This document shows positions 45,104 to 57,914 of a stretch of 64,000 nt of DNA, one piece after another (position 1 is the stretch's first letter; each line of letters starts with the position of its first letter). The position numbers and the translations under genes are program-made. The notes under the pieces are model-generated. The model worked only from the letters and a program-made list of their open reading frames with translations, made no database searches and was not told the origin of the DNA. This DNA comes from Narthecium ossifragum (taxonomy: Eukaryota; Streptophyta; Magnoliopsida; Dioscoreales; Nartheciaceae): contig OY986968.1 of NCBI GenBank assembly GCA_963920575.1, positions 11,094,837 to 11,158,836 of the forward strand, in the 5' to 3' direction.

Positions 45104-46324
45104 GAACATTAGTAAGCCAGCCAACAATACACACATATAACAGACGGTACCATGACCCTGATTTCCATGCATGTTGATCGGTATTATGATACCGTTTCTT
45201 ATACAGAGGGTTCGGTCTGGTGCTGCCAAATGCTTTCACTGTTCCAATATGCGTCTTCTCCGTCCATTTCGATCAAGCAAACCTTTGGGGTTGCTATGCA
45301 TGTTTGCATGATGAGGAAGAATGTAAGGTGATGGACATGGGGAAGAACAATGTGATTAGAGTAGATGATAGTGAAGAATAGAGAAGAGTTTGAAGGGTTG
45401 GAGAATGCGATTTTAGGTTGAAGAAGGTAGGATTGGAGATGATTTTAAGTTGAAAGAGATAGGAGGTGGTGTGGAGATGATGGCTGGAGGTAGAAGATGG
45501 TGTGGTGTATAGAGAAAAAAAAATAATGGAAGGTTTGGTATATAATACGCCACAGTTATGGAAGGGTCTTTAAGACATTTCTTATTAGGGTATTATGGGT
45601 ATGGAAAATAGCATTTGAAAGTGTGGTGTAGTGAGTCGATTTTGTGGTATGAATAGACACACTCATGGCTATAAGAACTAGGAACCAAAACGACTTGGTG
45701 GGGGTCGACCAAACATAGGTAAGCCTAATCAAGCATCCATGTTTACATATCCAAAACTAAGCAACAAAAGCTTCATACGCTCCCCGGGAAAATCAATCAA
45801 AAAAATGCACACAAAAGGCAAGATAGATCAAAAGATGTATAGGTTTCAAGCAGAATTCTCCCTGGAAAAAAACAATTCTTGCAGAGTTGTAGCAACATAC
45901 TCACCAAGCATGTTCCAACTATGAAGTTCTTGTGATCCTCATTCCAACAATGATTCAAAGGAAAAAGAGGATTATCACTAGCGGTTCATAGCCAGTTTTA
46001 AAACAGAGGAAAGTAATATAACGAAATGTCATAATTGTTTGCCTCAGAACTGATGGTAAAATGCGAAGACATATGAACAACTGCAAGTAAGATGATACCT
46101 ATTCGCTCTTGAATGCACTTGGAGGTAGAGGATCAAATTTAGCGCCTAAAATTGGGCCATCCCCTCTTAGAAGCGGCTCCTCAAGCCTAGTAACTGCGTT
46201 CTCTGCTTTGGCCCGTTGCTGCTGGGGTGGTAACAACATCATCATTTCCTGCCAAGGTGGAAGGGGCGGCTGCTGCTCTGGAGGCGCCGGCGACCACCGG
46301 CTCCCAAGTCACCACCGGCTGCAT
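45104..46324 (-). repeat. Right arm of large inverted duplication
   Basis: Inverted, diverged copy of 41701-42870. It ends inside the copied exon (GGCTGCAT at 46324), after which unrelated sequence begins. GCATAACTTTACCC occurs just outside at 46325 and again at 46395. Confidence 0.88.
46109..46324 (-). pseudogene. Truncated inverted copy of homeodomain-like gene 3' end
   Basis: On the minus strand this repeats the last part of exon 2 (41701-41985). The polyproline-coding stretch is deleted, which breaks the frame. The end is still recognisable (LPPSAFKSE and stop against LPPGAFKRE in the intact gene). No homeodomain portion is present. Confidence 0.82.
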
Positions 46325-48930
46325 GGCATAACTTTACCCAATTTATGGATCCATGTTATGCTAATAGAATGTGAGGCATCCAAACACTTAATAGCATAAC
46401 TTTACCCTACGTCCTTACGAAGAATTGCACTTTATAATTCTCTACGACATCGGTTTAAAAGTGACTCTCGTTCTTTCCCTTGCACATAAAAAATCTCAAG
46501 ATCCTGCAAGTTAATACCAATCTGGTGCATTGATTGATGGTGGCTATCGATATTTAGGCTAAAAATTATATTATTTTTGCACTTTGTTTAGTCATGTACC
46601 CCTCAATGATATATTCTTGTACATATGATATATTTTTGTGTCCATGTCGTGTCAATCATCTTGAAAAAATCGCTCTGTTGGCGTGTCCATGACATGTAAT
46701 TGTGTCGTTTGTCCCGTGTTCGTGCTTTCTAGCTTTTGAGAACTAGGATGAAGAAGTTTCTTCTCCTTTCGGTAGCGATGCCCAAGATTCCCTGGTAGTG
46801 ATTCCTAGGGTTGGCACATGACCCTCCTGGTGGTAATTCTTGGTGGTCGTTCAACATCAAGGACATTGGATGTTCAAAATCTAGTAGGTAGCTAAGTCGG
46901 CTCTAGAGTTAACTGCCCTACCAATATGTGCGTAGAAAAATTGTTGGTATTGAATAACCCACCAGCAAGTTTCTCTTGAAATTTGATCTAGCCTCCTAGA
47001 CCAAATCAGCTTCCCCATTAGGTATCCAATGAAATTAGTGGAATCATACAGTGCATAGTAGTACCAAACGGCAAATCCTAGTTTTAATAGTAGGTGTTGA
47101 TAGCAATTTCCAAGGTACTTTCTTTTTTTTTCCCTTCTTAATTATGTTTTACTCCCATATCTTAGGCCTAAAGGAGCACATACAGAACATAGTAGTACGG
47201 CATGACAATCTTATATTTTCTTAATTATAACTAACAGGTTGTGATGCAAATGAAGGAAAAGGTCTTCAACCTAGGAAAATTTTATTTTAGTTTCTCTGAA
47301 TTCTTCTGTAGTACCCATGAATAATAGGGAAATACCGCTGCTAGTGATCTTTGATATCACGAAATTAATTCCACAATATCTTACCTTTGCAGGTCATCAT
47401 CTTTTGGTGTTCACTTCAAGCATGCTTGGAACGAAAGACTGAAATTTGATGGAATTCTTGTGCAAATGACTGGTATTTACTCTAGGTAGATTTTAATATT
47501 GCTATAGACCGGCTATATTTTCGTATTGTAGTATGAATGTATGACTAGTAACTTGAATTCAGTCCCTGAATCTCAACTTATCATATTAGTACTGTAACTA
47601 TTTGAGATTGAATAAGGTAATTGCTAGTCCTCGGATAAGGCATCAGAATTTTCTCATTTCTCGAGGCTATGCTACCCAACTGAGATCCATATTGGATATA
47701 TATTTCAATAATCCTGACAGTCTTCTGTGATTTTTGATCCAAGTCTGCTCCCTTTAGTTTTGTTTGAATTTTATGAAACTGAGTTGAGTAGAAGGCATAA
47801 AAGTCTTGCAACCTTGATTTGTCTCTACAAATAAATCTTATTCATATGCTTCATGGAGGTGGAGGCATGGTCAATCTTTGTGCAGTGGCATAGGATTCCT
47901 ATTTATTATGGTTACTAATAGGCGCATGGAGGAAACCATTCTTGAAAGTGTCTATGCTATAATGGACAAAAAGTTGCTCTTGCCCTCCTGTTGTGCTTCT
48001 CGTGCTGCTCGAAATGTTTGGAGTCAAGTTTTGGCAAACTGCTTTTTCAAAATTGTGATGGATGGTATTGAGGCTTTTGATTTAGTCTGACGTTGATTAA
48101 GAATTATAATTTCAAAGTTTTTAGTCTTTCTTGTGTGCTCTAAGCGACACCATTGTATTTTCAGTATACCAAACTTGATGTTTTTTTAGATTATGATACT
48201 AATACATGGGTCTTCTGATTGATTTCTTGGGTGCCAAAATTGTTTAGATCATAAGCATGCATGTTATAAGCATATGGAAGTACTATGAGTTTATCAGGAA
48301 GATGAAGTTCAATGAGTTGCTCCACAGCTTATACTTAACTTTGCTTACTGAATTTGGGATGTATTTGATTGTTGAATGCATATAGAAATGGAAATCCTAC
48401 AAGGATATGTTTTGATTTTTCTAATAGACATGATATTTTTGTTATGCTTTGAACAAAATCCTTCCCGTTAAACTAGGGAACTTTCAGCTCTATAGTTTTA
48501 TTTTTAATCAAATATCAAGGAAAAAGTAGTAATATGCTTGTCTTCGTCTAAATAGATCCTGAGTCCCTTAAAAACCAAAAAACTAGATCATTGGCATTGC
48601 AAGGTTCAATCTTGAAATTATTTGAAGTTAATGAGGTAGTTGCCTTCATTGGTTGGAATTTCAATCTTGGTTTAATTGTTAGGTGGGGGAACCCTTGGCC
48701 AATATAATTGGGTTCTCAATTGTTTCTTCTGTATATAAGCCGAAGAAATGGTAGTATTGGGTGAAGATGAATGCTTTTGTCAAGGTAAACACCAATAAGA
48801 AGCTAAAAGAGCATTTGGGATTCAGGAAGGATTTAAAGAATGGAAGTTTTGGTTTCAAATGAGGATTGGGCTATTGTTGCAATCTTATCCAGATTCTTAT
48901 TCCCAAATCATGAGGTTTGATGCAATGTTC
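46325..48930. other. Intergenic, no gene recognised
   Basis: AT-rich sequence. A 70-codon frame at 47878-48090 (+) without known motif is the only exon-like stretch; it contains SRAARNVWSQVLANCFFKI. I cannot support a gene. Confidence 0.45.
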
Positions 48931-48935
48931 TTTTC

Positions 48936-49470
48936 TGAGCTAATTACATATATATCACAGAAAACTTTCAAATTTACAGATTTATCCCTCGAATCCCAAT
49001 ATTTACATATTTATCCCTGAAATATACAAATAATTCACATAATTATCATTTTGTCAGCCTCCGTCAGTTTAATACACCTAACCCGGGTTAAAAATCTACC
49101 TAAGCATGTAAAAAGACGTAAATGTCCTTGTACGAAATAAACAATACCTACTGTACTTTTTCCTCTCATGCTATGTTCATCAAGGTATATATTTCCAACC
49201 TAAAGTTAGACGTGGGTTTTATCACTGAAGTTAGGGCTTGGGTTTCACACCTTTGGCGAAGTTAGGGTTTCTCGACGGTGACGGCGAACAAGTGTAGTTA
49301 AATGCATTTTGTACACTTATTGTTGCTAACAGGGTATAAGAGGCATTTCACCCTTCGTCGTTAGCCACAAACGGCGCCAAGGCAAATATTCCACGAATAT
49401 CTAACAACAACTGACTCTAGGGATGATTATGTGAATTGTTTATAAATTTCAGAGATATGGGAATCTAGTG
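48936..49470. repeat. Possible MITE with imperfect terminal inverted repeats
   Basis: Left side ATTTATCCCTGAAATATACA and AATTCACATAATTAT are mirrored on the right by ATGATTATGTGAATT and TAAATTTCAGAGATATGGG. About 530 bp between. No confident target duplication, so the family is undecided (a MULE-type MITE is likely). Confidence 0.5.
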
Positions 49471-52400
49471 TCCACCAATAGTCTTGATTTCTGTGCAAAA
49501 TTGGCTAGTATTGATTTATCAAGAGACATTTGACTATAGCCTGATATGTGGTACACTAATATAGGAGAACAAATATTTATATTGTGGTAATGCTTAGTTC
49601 TTCCCGGTAGAGTGATCCGTAGCAAGTCTTAAAGGCGCATATCGGATGGCAATCGGACACGTATATACGTAATATGTAATTATCTCATATGCCTAATATG
49701 ACATGCATATGTTGCAACCATGCCTTTTTAAAAGTTTACCATGCATCCTATACTTCCTCTACATTAATTGACAAATAAGTTCCTGATGTTATGAATTTTA
49801 TTTACTTCCTCTTGTGGTTTAAGAAATTACTAGCTAGTGGAAATCTATAAATAGATGTAGTAGACTACAATGAACACAATTTTGAGATTTCTTTTCCGAA
49901 ACAAGTAATTGTCATGACTAGCTAAGTGCCTTGCGTAACCTTCCTTCGTGGTACTAGAGTATGCATTGTGGTAGGACAAAACTTTAGATGCATTTGGACG
50001 CGTGTTGAGCTACTCATGTCCTTTTATGGGAATGATAGTGATAGATAAGGCTATAAGGAGAAACTAATATGGGATAACTTTTCTCATCTTGAATTGTTCT
50101 CCGTGACTTGGAAACATTAATTTGGAGGCATTACTAATTGTTGGTTGGTATTATGATGATTCCTCATACAGGAAGTGTAAGGTCTTCTTTGATCTTTCCC
50201 AAGCCCCTTTTGTTTGCTTCACTATATGCAGTATTCATGTACTTCTATTTGGCAAGCTGCATATGTATATTTTTGGTACTCTGTATGCTTACATTCTGAT
50301 TAGTACCTCTTGGTACACTAAACTGCAAATAGTGCATAGACATTATTTGGTTTGATTGTTGCTGTTCATCTTTTATGGCTATTCAATTGCTGAATTTTGG
50401 CCTGATGGAGGATTGCAATGCCGAATTCTGGGTTGTGTTGACAATCTCCTCTCATATTGCGTACTGCATGCCTAGCTGTGCCAACGGCACGGTTGACAGG
50501 GAATCAAATTATTTTGAGCGGGTTTCCAAAGGGCTTTGGATGTTGTCCATAGGGTTTCAGCTAGTTCAGACGTTTTCGGAAGATGATATGGAAACCTCAT
50601 TTACTTCTTTCATAGGAAGGACTTATCCTTCAATATGTAGAGAGTCTAATATGGACCTCAGTTGGCTAGCATAGCCTCGAGAAATTCAAAATTCTCGGGC
50701 CATATCCAAGGACTAGCCATTATATGATAAGTTGAGATTTAGGCACTGAATTCAACTTACCAGCCATACAGTCATACTACAATAAGAAAACATTGCCAGT
50801 TAGCAGCAATATTGAAGTCTAAAAGTACGTACCAGTCATTTGCTCCTCCCGATTAATTCTCATCTGTTGTTGATGTCTAGTTTCTCACCTGCATTCATTT
50901 CTGTGGCTGTTCAGTGGTTAGTTCAGATACCTGTGTGAGTCTAATAAATACTTGAATACGTGTCATACTTCTTTTTCCATAATGAGTTTAGCTGTGATTA
51001 AATCCTTTAATAGTGGACATTTTTTTGCTCTTTCTGCTAATGGCAAAATGGGAAGGGGAAAGTTTTTTCACTAGGTGGAAGTGGGAGAGAACATCATGCA
51101 AGGAAAACTGCAAGAAATGGATGTATTCATACATGAGGAAATTTACCAGTCACCAAGGTAATCTTAAAAGGAGAAAATTTGTTCATTAAAACTCAAATAA
51201 CATATACATAAACTGTTTATCTGATTATTTCAGGCGGAGCATGAGGATGTAACAGTGCCTGTAGGGTTAAAGCTGCTAAGGACATGAAAACCTTGTTGAG
51301 AATGTGCGTGTAGAACTCAAAGAGTTGGCTGGATGTTAGCAATGACTTCACTGCAGATCATATTCTTCACAGGTACATTTCTTAGCTTATGTGTACTGCA
51401 TAACTGCAAGGCTAACCAGTATAAAGAATGTGGCTTTAGCCACTACGTGCCAACTATATTGCTCTGTTTTTTTCCTTCTTAGTTCTGTCAGACATCCTTG
51501 GGGTGACCCGAGCGGCAGTAGCCAACTGAGAAGAATCCTCTTCGGTCTTGATTCCAGAGGATCTTGGCTCCAAGTCATGCTCTAATCCAGGGGTCATGAT
51601 TCATCCACCTGATTTGGTGGCAATTCTCGTTTGCAATTAAGGCCACAGTTATACGAGCCTAAAGGCATATCCTGTTGAAGGTACGTCATAATTGTTAACA
51701 TCTGCAGTGATATCAAGCAATACATCATCAATTGTCTCCTTCTGTTGGTTTTGAAGTGGCTGTTTCTGTCTTGCTTTGTGTGTTAGCTCCATAGTCAGAT
51801 AAATCATCTTCTAATGCGTAAGGGCAGGGTCCCAGCTACAATCTATATTGCATGAGGAAGTATTCTCATCTAGTCAGGTTATAGACTTATAGATGCATTG
51901 GATGCATTAACATGAGTGTGCCCCGGAGATTAGTACCGTTGCAGAGGATTTTGGTGCTCACCCTTGGACAAATTGTAAGTACATAGGATCTCCTCATGGT
52001 ATGTATTTGTGATCTTTGAGTCATACCTCAGATCTCCCAGTTGCCATTTCAGAACTAACCTTTAACTAAGCATCCTCTAGGGTCCTTCCTTGTTACCTTA
52101 TACACTCTTTGCAGTTTTTGTTGCTCCATGCTATCATGTTAATGACCAAAGATACTTTGCTGCGAGCCGTTGCTTTCATTGTTGTATCCTTTTACGTCAT
52201 TTAGTTTAAATTGCTGTGTATCTTTTTCTAGAAGCATAGCAGGCATAGTCACCGTACAACCAGATTATCTTCTTTGACCTAAATAGAATGGCATTCTGTT
52301 TCTCTTAATTAATATATTAAATGCTGTATGATTTCAATTCCAAGTGGAATCTCCAGCATCCACTTTTGATGAGTTTATTTGTCACATGATTTTGTAAGCA

Positions 52401-52790
52401 TGATTGGTAAGTTTTTTTTTTATAAAGTGCCAGTCTTTACAATATATTCTGCTTTTTATGCTGTAATATCTCAACATTTTAGTTAGTTTCACTCCAAGCT
52501 TGGTTCTAAACTCTTTTCAGTAAATATGAACTGCAAAGACGGAAGTGAAACAATTAACTTGTTTAAACTAGCTTAAGCTTTTATTTGGTCATTTAAACTT
52601 CCATCAATAATCATGCCTGCTGTAAGATATTAATTTATCGGACATTGTCAAGACCGATGCTAACCCTATTCAACGGTCAGAGCTTGTGTTTATCCCTTAT
52701 CCATGATTGTATGTTGTCGAAGGTTTCAAGGGCAATAGGAATTAGCAGAAATGTTAGTCAAGCTCATCAGCAAGATTTGTCTCCTAGGGG
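49471..52790. other. Intergenic, no gene recognised
   Basis: No exon chain with matching phases was found on either strand. Frames at 50122-50355 and 50375-50674 (+) show no conserved motifs. Confidence 0.45.
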
Positions 52791-53533
52791 GGGAGGATAG
52801 GTATCAACGCCCACTCAGATCTCGCAAGCCTAACCCACGCTATCTTTAGTATGAGAGTCCTAGTTTAGTTGTTATTGCTAGTTGATTAATAAAAGGAGTT
52901 GGGTTAGCTATGTTTAGTTGTTTGATTAAGTTGATTAGAATGGAGTTTGAGTTCAACGCCGACTGTAGTGTATAACTCTAGGATGGTCGACTGATCTGTT
53001 GGACGACCAAGATGCAATAGGGTTTCATGTGTTGCACTGGGAGTATGGTGGCTTATCTGGGAGTCAGAGTCTTGTAGTTTGGTTTTATCTCATCATTCTA
53101 ATAGAGAAGAAAGGGATTTTCCAGCCATTAATTGGAGCAAGGGGTTCCTCTGTCATCAAGAGAGGAGAGAGCTTATGCTTAAGGAGTATTCTGGGCTAAG
53201 ATCTCATCAAGCTGTTGGAGGGCTGGGTAGTATCTAGATTTACTGCTCGGATCTTCAAACCAAGGTGATGGTTATAAATTGAAGGCTCATGTATCTTATG
53301 TTATTTGGTTGATTTGGAAGGACAGGAAAAAAAATTTATTTGATGGCTTGTAAAGTGTCATTTTTTTGTATATTCCACGTTCAATTAACTGTATAGCTGA
53401 TGGAGTAGCTTGTTGGTGTCGTCGCTCAAAGCCCCCTGTATTGAGCTTTGGAGTTGGAGGACGGGATTATGGAACTGGAGAGGTTCTTGTAAGTTAGCCG
53501 TTAGGCTCATATAATCAAACAAAAAAAAAAGAA
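52790..53533 (+). pseudogene. LINE (L1-type) ORF2 3' end with A-rich tail
   Basis: The plus strand encodes, in broken frames, GGLSGSQSL and then SYVIWLIWKDRKKNLFDG near 53290-53350, the W-x-IWKDRN-like motif of the zf-RVT region at the end of plant L1-type ORF2. IADGVACWCRRSKPPVLSFG follows. The copy ends in an A-rich tail at 53519-53533. The 5' border is uncertain. Confidence 0.68.
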
Positions 53534-54928
53534 AAGAAGAAATGATTGAGAGATCTAAATAAGAATCTGCATTATTAATCCTGTTTCAACAGATGTAAAA
53601 CCTTTCAAACTTACCATAAGCTTTTATGGAGGGAAGGTGAAACTATGTTGTTTGTGGATATGATATGATTAATGGCCGAGTGCCAATTTCTAAAGATTGC
53701 CGGCGAGACCTGCTGGAGATCTGGTGGGGTCGAGTATGTTTTGGGAGTTCTTTGTTACTTCTTATCCCCAGGACAGATATGGTAAGGGGGCATGAGATTG
53801 CTCGACTAGCCCGTGTTAGGGGCACAAGGCACTTGTCAAAAAAGAAAGATGCATTTATTGCACGCACAAGTGCGGATAAAAATGAAATTTCTTTATGATT
53901 ACCTAAAAGCATTAGCACTTCCACATAACTAATTTTGTTTGGAGAGGGCAATATGCACTTAAACAATGATTTAGAAATCTTAAACCGAAACCGCATATAA
54001 TTAATCCAAAAGTGATGTAAAACCTTTCAAACATTATAAGCTTTCCTTAAGATGCATTTATCGCACGCGTGGCTTGCACAAATGCATACATATAATATTG
54101 TATCTTATATATCAATGCTAATCTTCTTGCATTACCTGAAATAAACATAACTCTTCAAGATTTTCAGAGTAAAGATGAGAAATATACAGATGAAAAATTA
54201 GTTCTCCAACCACTAAATTCTTATCGTCTTTAAGAATGAACAGGATATAATATGGATTAGTCATTATCATAGTCAAAGAAATTTTCATGAAAGGCCAACG
54301 CCACTTCTAAAAACTTCGAAATAAGCACATATACCTAAAAACCACATAAGATTTTTCCAAAATCATTCTCATGTTGCACCAAATACCGTATGATACTAAG
54401 ATTATCTTTGAACTATACACTGCTTAGCTTATACAATATATAAGTTATACGTTTCTTATACTATACGGCAAACCAAAATGGCCATTATAAGAGAGATCAA
54501 AGTTTGTTGCATGAGCTTTGCTCTTTATAGCAATGAAAACAATTAACTTACAACCAGTAGCACTTCCATGCATGTGGCAATCCATAATATCCTCGTCAAT
54601 GTAAGTGAACAGATACCAACAGCAGACTGGAAAAAAACGCAATTAACTCATAAACGGATAAAACAAACTGTACAGTACCATGGTGAGTCATTGGTTGACA
54701 TGCCGCCAGTATTGAGCATCAGATGATTTTGGTTTCATGATTGTTCGAGATTGAAGTTAATCTTTCAACTGAATCCTGCTTTCTAAGAACCAAAATTTAA
54801 ACAAATGAAACACAGCTTGATTGCTTGGCTTGGCACAAAATCCTACATAAACAAGTGAATGCATCAAACAAAAATCCATCCAGCTCAACTTCAGATATAC
54901 ACAGCGTATACATCCAGCAGCTTCCGTC
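53534..54928. other. Intergenic and probable DnaJ 3' UTR
   Basis: No genes recognised. Bases adjoining 54928 likely belong to the 3' UTR of the DnaJ gene on the minus strand. Confidence 0.45.
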
Positions 54929-55367
54929 TCATGAGGCCAGAATTCTCCTGATCCCATCTTTCTGCTCTGATGTCAACCTCAACGGGAACTTGATGTTGAA
55001 CCTGATCCTAAGGTTCCCTCTTTTAGTGGGATCCCTAGGTATTGGCATGCCTTCCCTAGGAACAACTTCTTCATAGCCAGGATGTACTATGGAGTTTATT
55101 TGGATAGTAAGGCTCCGACCATCAAGCGTGGTCAGATGGATAGTGCAACCAGTGAGGGCTTCTGCTAACGAGATCTTCTGTGTTACTACCAAATCATTCC
55201 CCTCCCTCGTGAATACGCTATGTGGCTTCTCATCGATGATGAAAACTATATCTGCAGGAATGACATTGGGAAGTTCATTCCCTTTCTCAGGAAATGTGAT
55301 TTTTGTGCCTTTCTTCCAGCCAGGCTTTATATTGATGCTTAGGATTTCCTCCACCGGCATGGTTCTC
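54929..55367 (-). CDS. Type II DnaJ/Hsp40 co-chaperone, terminal exon
   Basis: Co-chaperone that delivers clients to Hsp70 and stimulates its ATPase (family knowledge). The exon begins after TTCTGTCCAG| at 55367 and encodes RTMPVEEILSINIKPGWKK, then GTKITFPEKGNE, PADIVFIIDEKPH, LVVTQKISLAEALTGCT, VPREGMPIPRDP and RIRFNIKFP before its stop. This is the C-terminal domain of DNAJB1/SIS1-like proteins, including most of the second beta-barrel and the dimerisation tail. About 146 of the usual 330-350 residues are present. The J domain and first half would lie upstream at higher coordinates, but I found no such exon up to 64000. So either the next intron exceeds 8.6 kb, enlarged by the LTR element at 59805-63017, or this is a stranded exon. 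Confidence 0.85.
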
Positions 55368-57883
55368 CTGGACAGAAAACCAAGCTAAAGTTAGAAGAGC
55401 AGAGAACCTGATAAATTGTGAGACACCAAGTCACTGAAGATACCAATGAAACCAGTACAAAATTAGAAGCATAATTTGCTTGACATGCTTGCTCTGGAAT
55501 GACTAGCAACCAACGTAAATCAAATGCCTCCACATAGTTGTCACAATGGGACAAAGCCATGCACATACTCATCACCATTTGCGCATGGGCACAAACAGGA
55601 ACATGCTTTACCTGTTGATATGATGCTTACTCCTGTAATTTTCCCCATCAAAAATACACCAATGAAGTATCGTCCATTTAATTGAGTGATCTGAAAAAAT
55701 CTTTAAAGCAGCCTCAATTGTAGGGGTTGAAAAATGAAGAGTATTACAATCAAGATCAGATGCATTTCAAATTCCTTAAGAGACTTCTGATTACTTCCTG
55801 CACAGGAATTTGTCTCTCACACACTTTGATCCACTACCTTAACTGTCATTCAAAATCATCTTAGATGCACTTCCTACTACGCAGGTCAAATACCCACCTC
55901 AACATTCTTAGTTGCTCTATAGTTATAGTTAAGGTGTGACCAACTGTCGAACAAACTTCCTAATGCTGCTTATATAAACGGACAGATAAGAAAACCAAAT
56001 AACAAAAGGAACAATCTCAGTATCCAAGGAAAGCAATTGTGACATGTTTTTGAAATTTTTTTCTGCAGCTTCAACTAAAATCTTAGCACCTCAAACAATC
56101 TGACTTAAACAATACTTTATGCACAGTATTCTTGGACTAAATTTTTGTAGTTACTCTACAACTCCTAGTTTCACAGTGACCATTCTTTCACTTACAAACA
56201 CTTCAATCGACGTTTGTTATTTGCTTCCTCGTCTGGTAGGATGGATCTGCTTTCCCACTTTTAAAGAGACAAAGACTTCCTTCTTGCACTTTTACTGACA
56301 TCTCTGTCAACTCCCAAACAACGGATTGTCCTGTTCAAAGAATAGATGCCATCGACAGCCTTACTCTCCACTAGCATCTAAAACACACTATTATTTATTA
56401 TATATTTAAGACACTAATAAGCTCATCCTCTTTCACTGTGCTCATTCCAACTCATTTCCAATTTTTAACTTATGAATGAGTTTTTTTGTCATGATCAGCA
56501 GAAAACATATGGAATTACCTCATCGCAGCAAATTTCAAGCACAAGATTTGTTAAGCTTTCCGCAAATAAGTACCTTGGCTTTATTTTTTTTTTTATTAGT
56601 TGAGCCCAATGGCTAGGTAACCAAAGAGAAAATAGAACAAGAGTACAAGAAGACCTCATATGTGGGGAACTAACATGTTCACCCAGACTGAGGTCGCCAA
56701 AAAAAAAAAAAATACCTTGGCTTTCTAAAACTCTCTTTACAGTATAATTTTTTCTGATAACAATCATCATAGTCTCATAATTTCTCTCAAAATGTAATGA
56801 AATATATTGCACATGATTTGACTCACTTGTCTTGTAAAATGCCAGCATGGTGCTTTTGCTAAACCACGCCTTCTAGTATCAATTATACATGCGGTCTAAG
56901 TCAATCAACAAAACCCATACCATATGCTGGTCACTTACCACTGATATCTTATCTTAAAGCCATGTTATCCTCGCTGGAGGCATTTCAAAATTGGTTAGAT
57001 TTTCTTCATAACTTTTCAACAGCTACACATAACGATGAAGGACGACCTCCAAGAATCACCACCTGAAAAGTTGTCCTCCAACTCAAGAAATCACCACCCA
57101 AAGGAGAAGAAGTTCCTCTTCAATCTTCATTCATCATAACTTGACCCTGATGGGCATACAAATCCTTTATTTATAGCCTTTTCAAGAGGCTAACATAATA
57201 GGAAATCTTGACGAACATCAACCCAAATCCTAACAAATCAACCAAAATAAGAAACTAATCCAAAAAAATCAAATCAAATTTGAATTCAAATCCTAACAAA
57301 TCAACCCAAATATGAAACAAATCTAAGAAATCAAATCAAATTTGAATTCCTTCTAGTTATGGAACTTGCTCCCGCATCACATAACCAGTGTGAAAAACCA
57401 AAGAATAGAACCTCTCAATTACGCATTTGTTTAATCAAACGAGGGTTATATTGTTTGGCTTATCAGTAAAACCATATAACTTCGCAAGTTGAATGGTGTA
57501 AAGTAGGTTCAGTGGACTCCGAACTCATCTAGAACATCATCATCCAAGATACATGGGCATCACATACTAGAACTATTGTAAGGTACAGCTACAGGATTGG
57601 CTTAGTTTTTGGCAAAAACCCATTTGACAGCAGCAGCAATTTTTCCATTTATTAGATTCTCCTATAATAACGATATAAGTTGCACATTCGTCCAAAGCAT
57701 TAGGTAAAAAGCTGGGGCTAGAAGATCACATTTCAGACACCAAAATAGGGCTCAAAAGGAAGGAAAATGAACACAAAAAAGAAAGTCACAGCACCACATA
57801 CATCTTCACTATGAAGTGTTATCCAATAGTTAATACTGCCAAGTTTAGGAGAGAATACCTTATCATCTACAATTTCTTTCACC

Positions 57884-57914
<31 letters not shown>

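Noticed and set aside
50375..50674. 99-codon frame as a gene
   Set aside because: No motif, no supporting exons, and isolated in AT-rich sequence.
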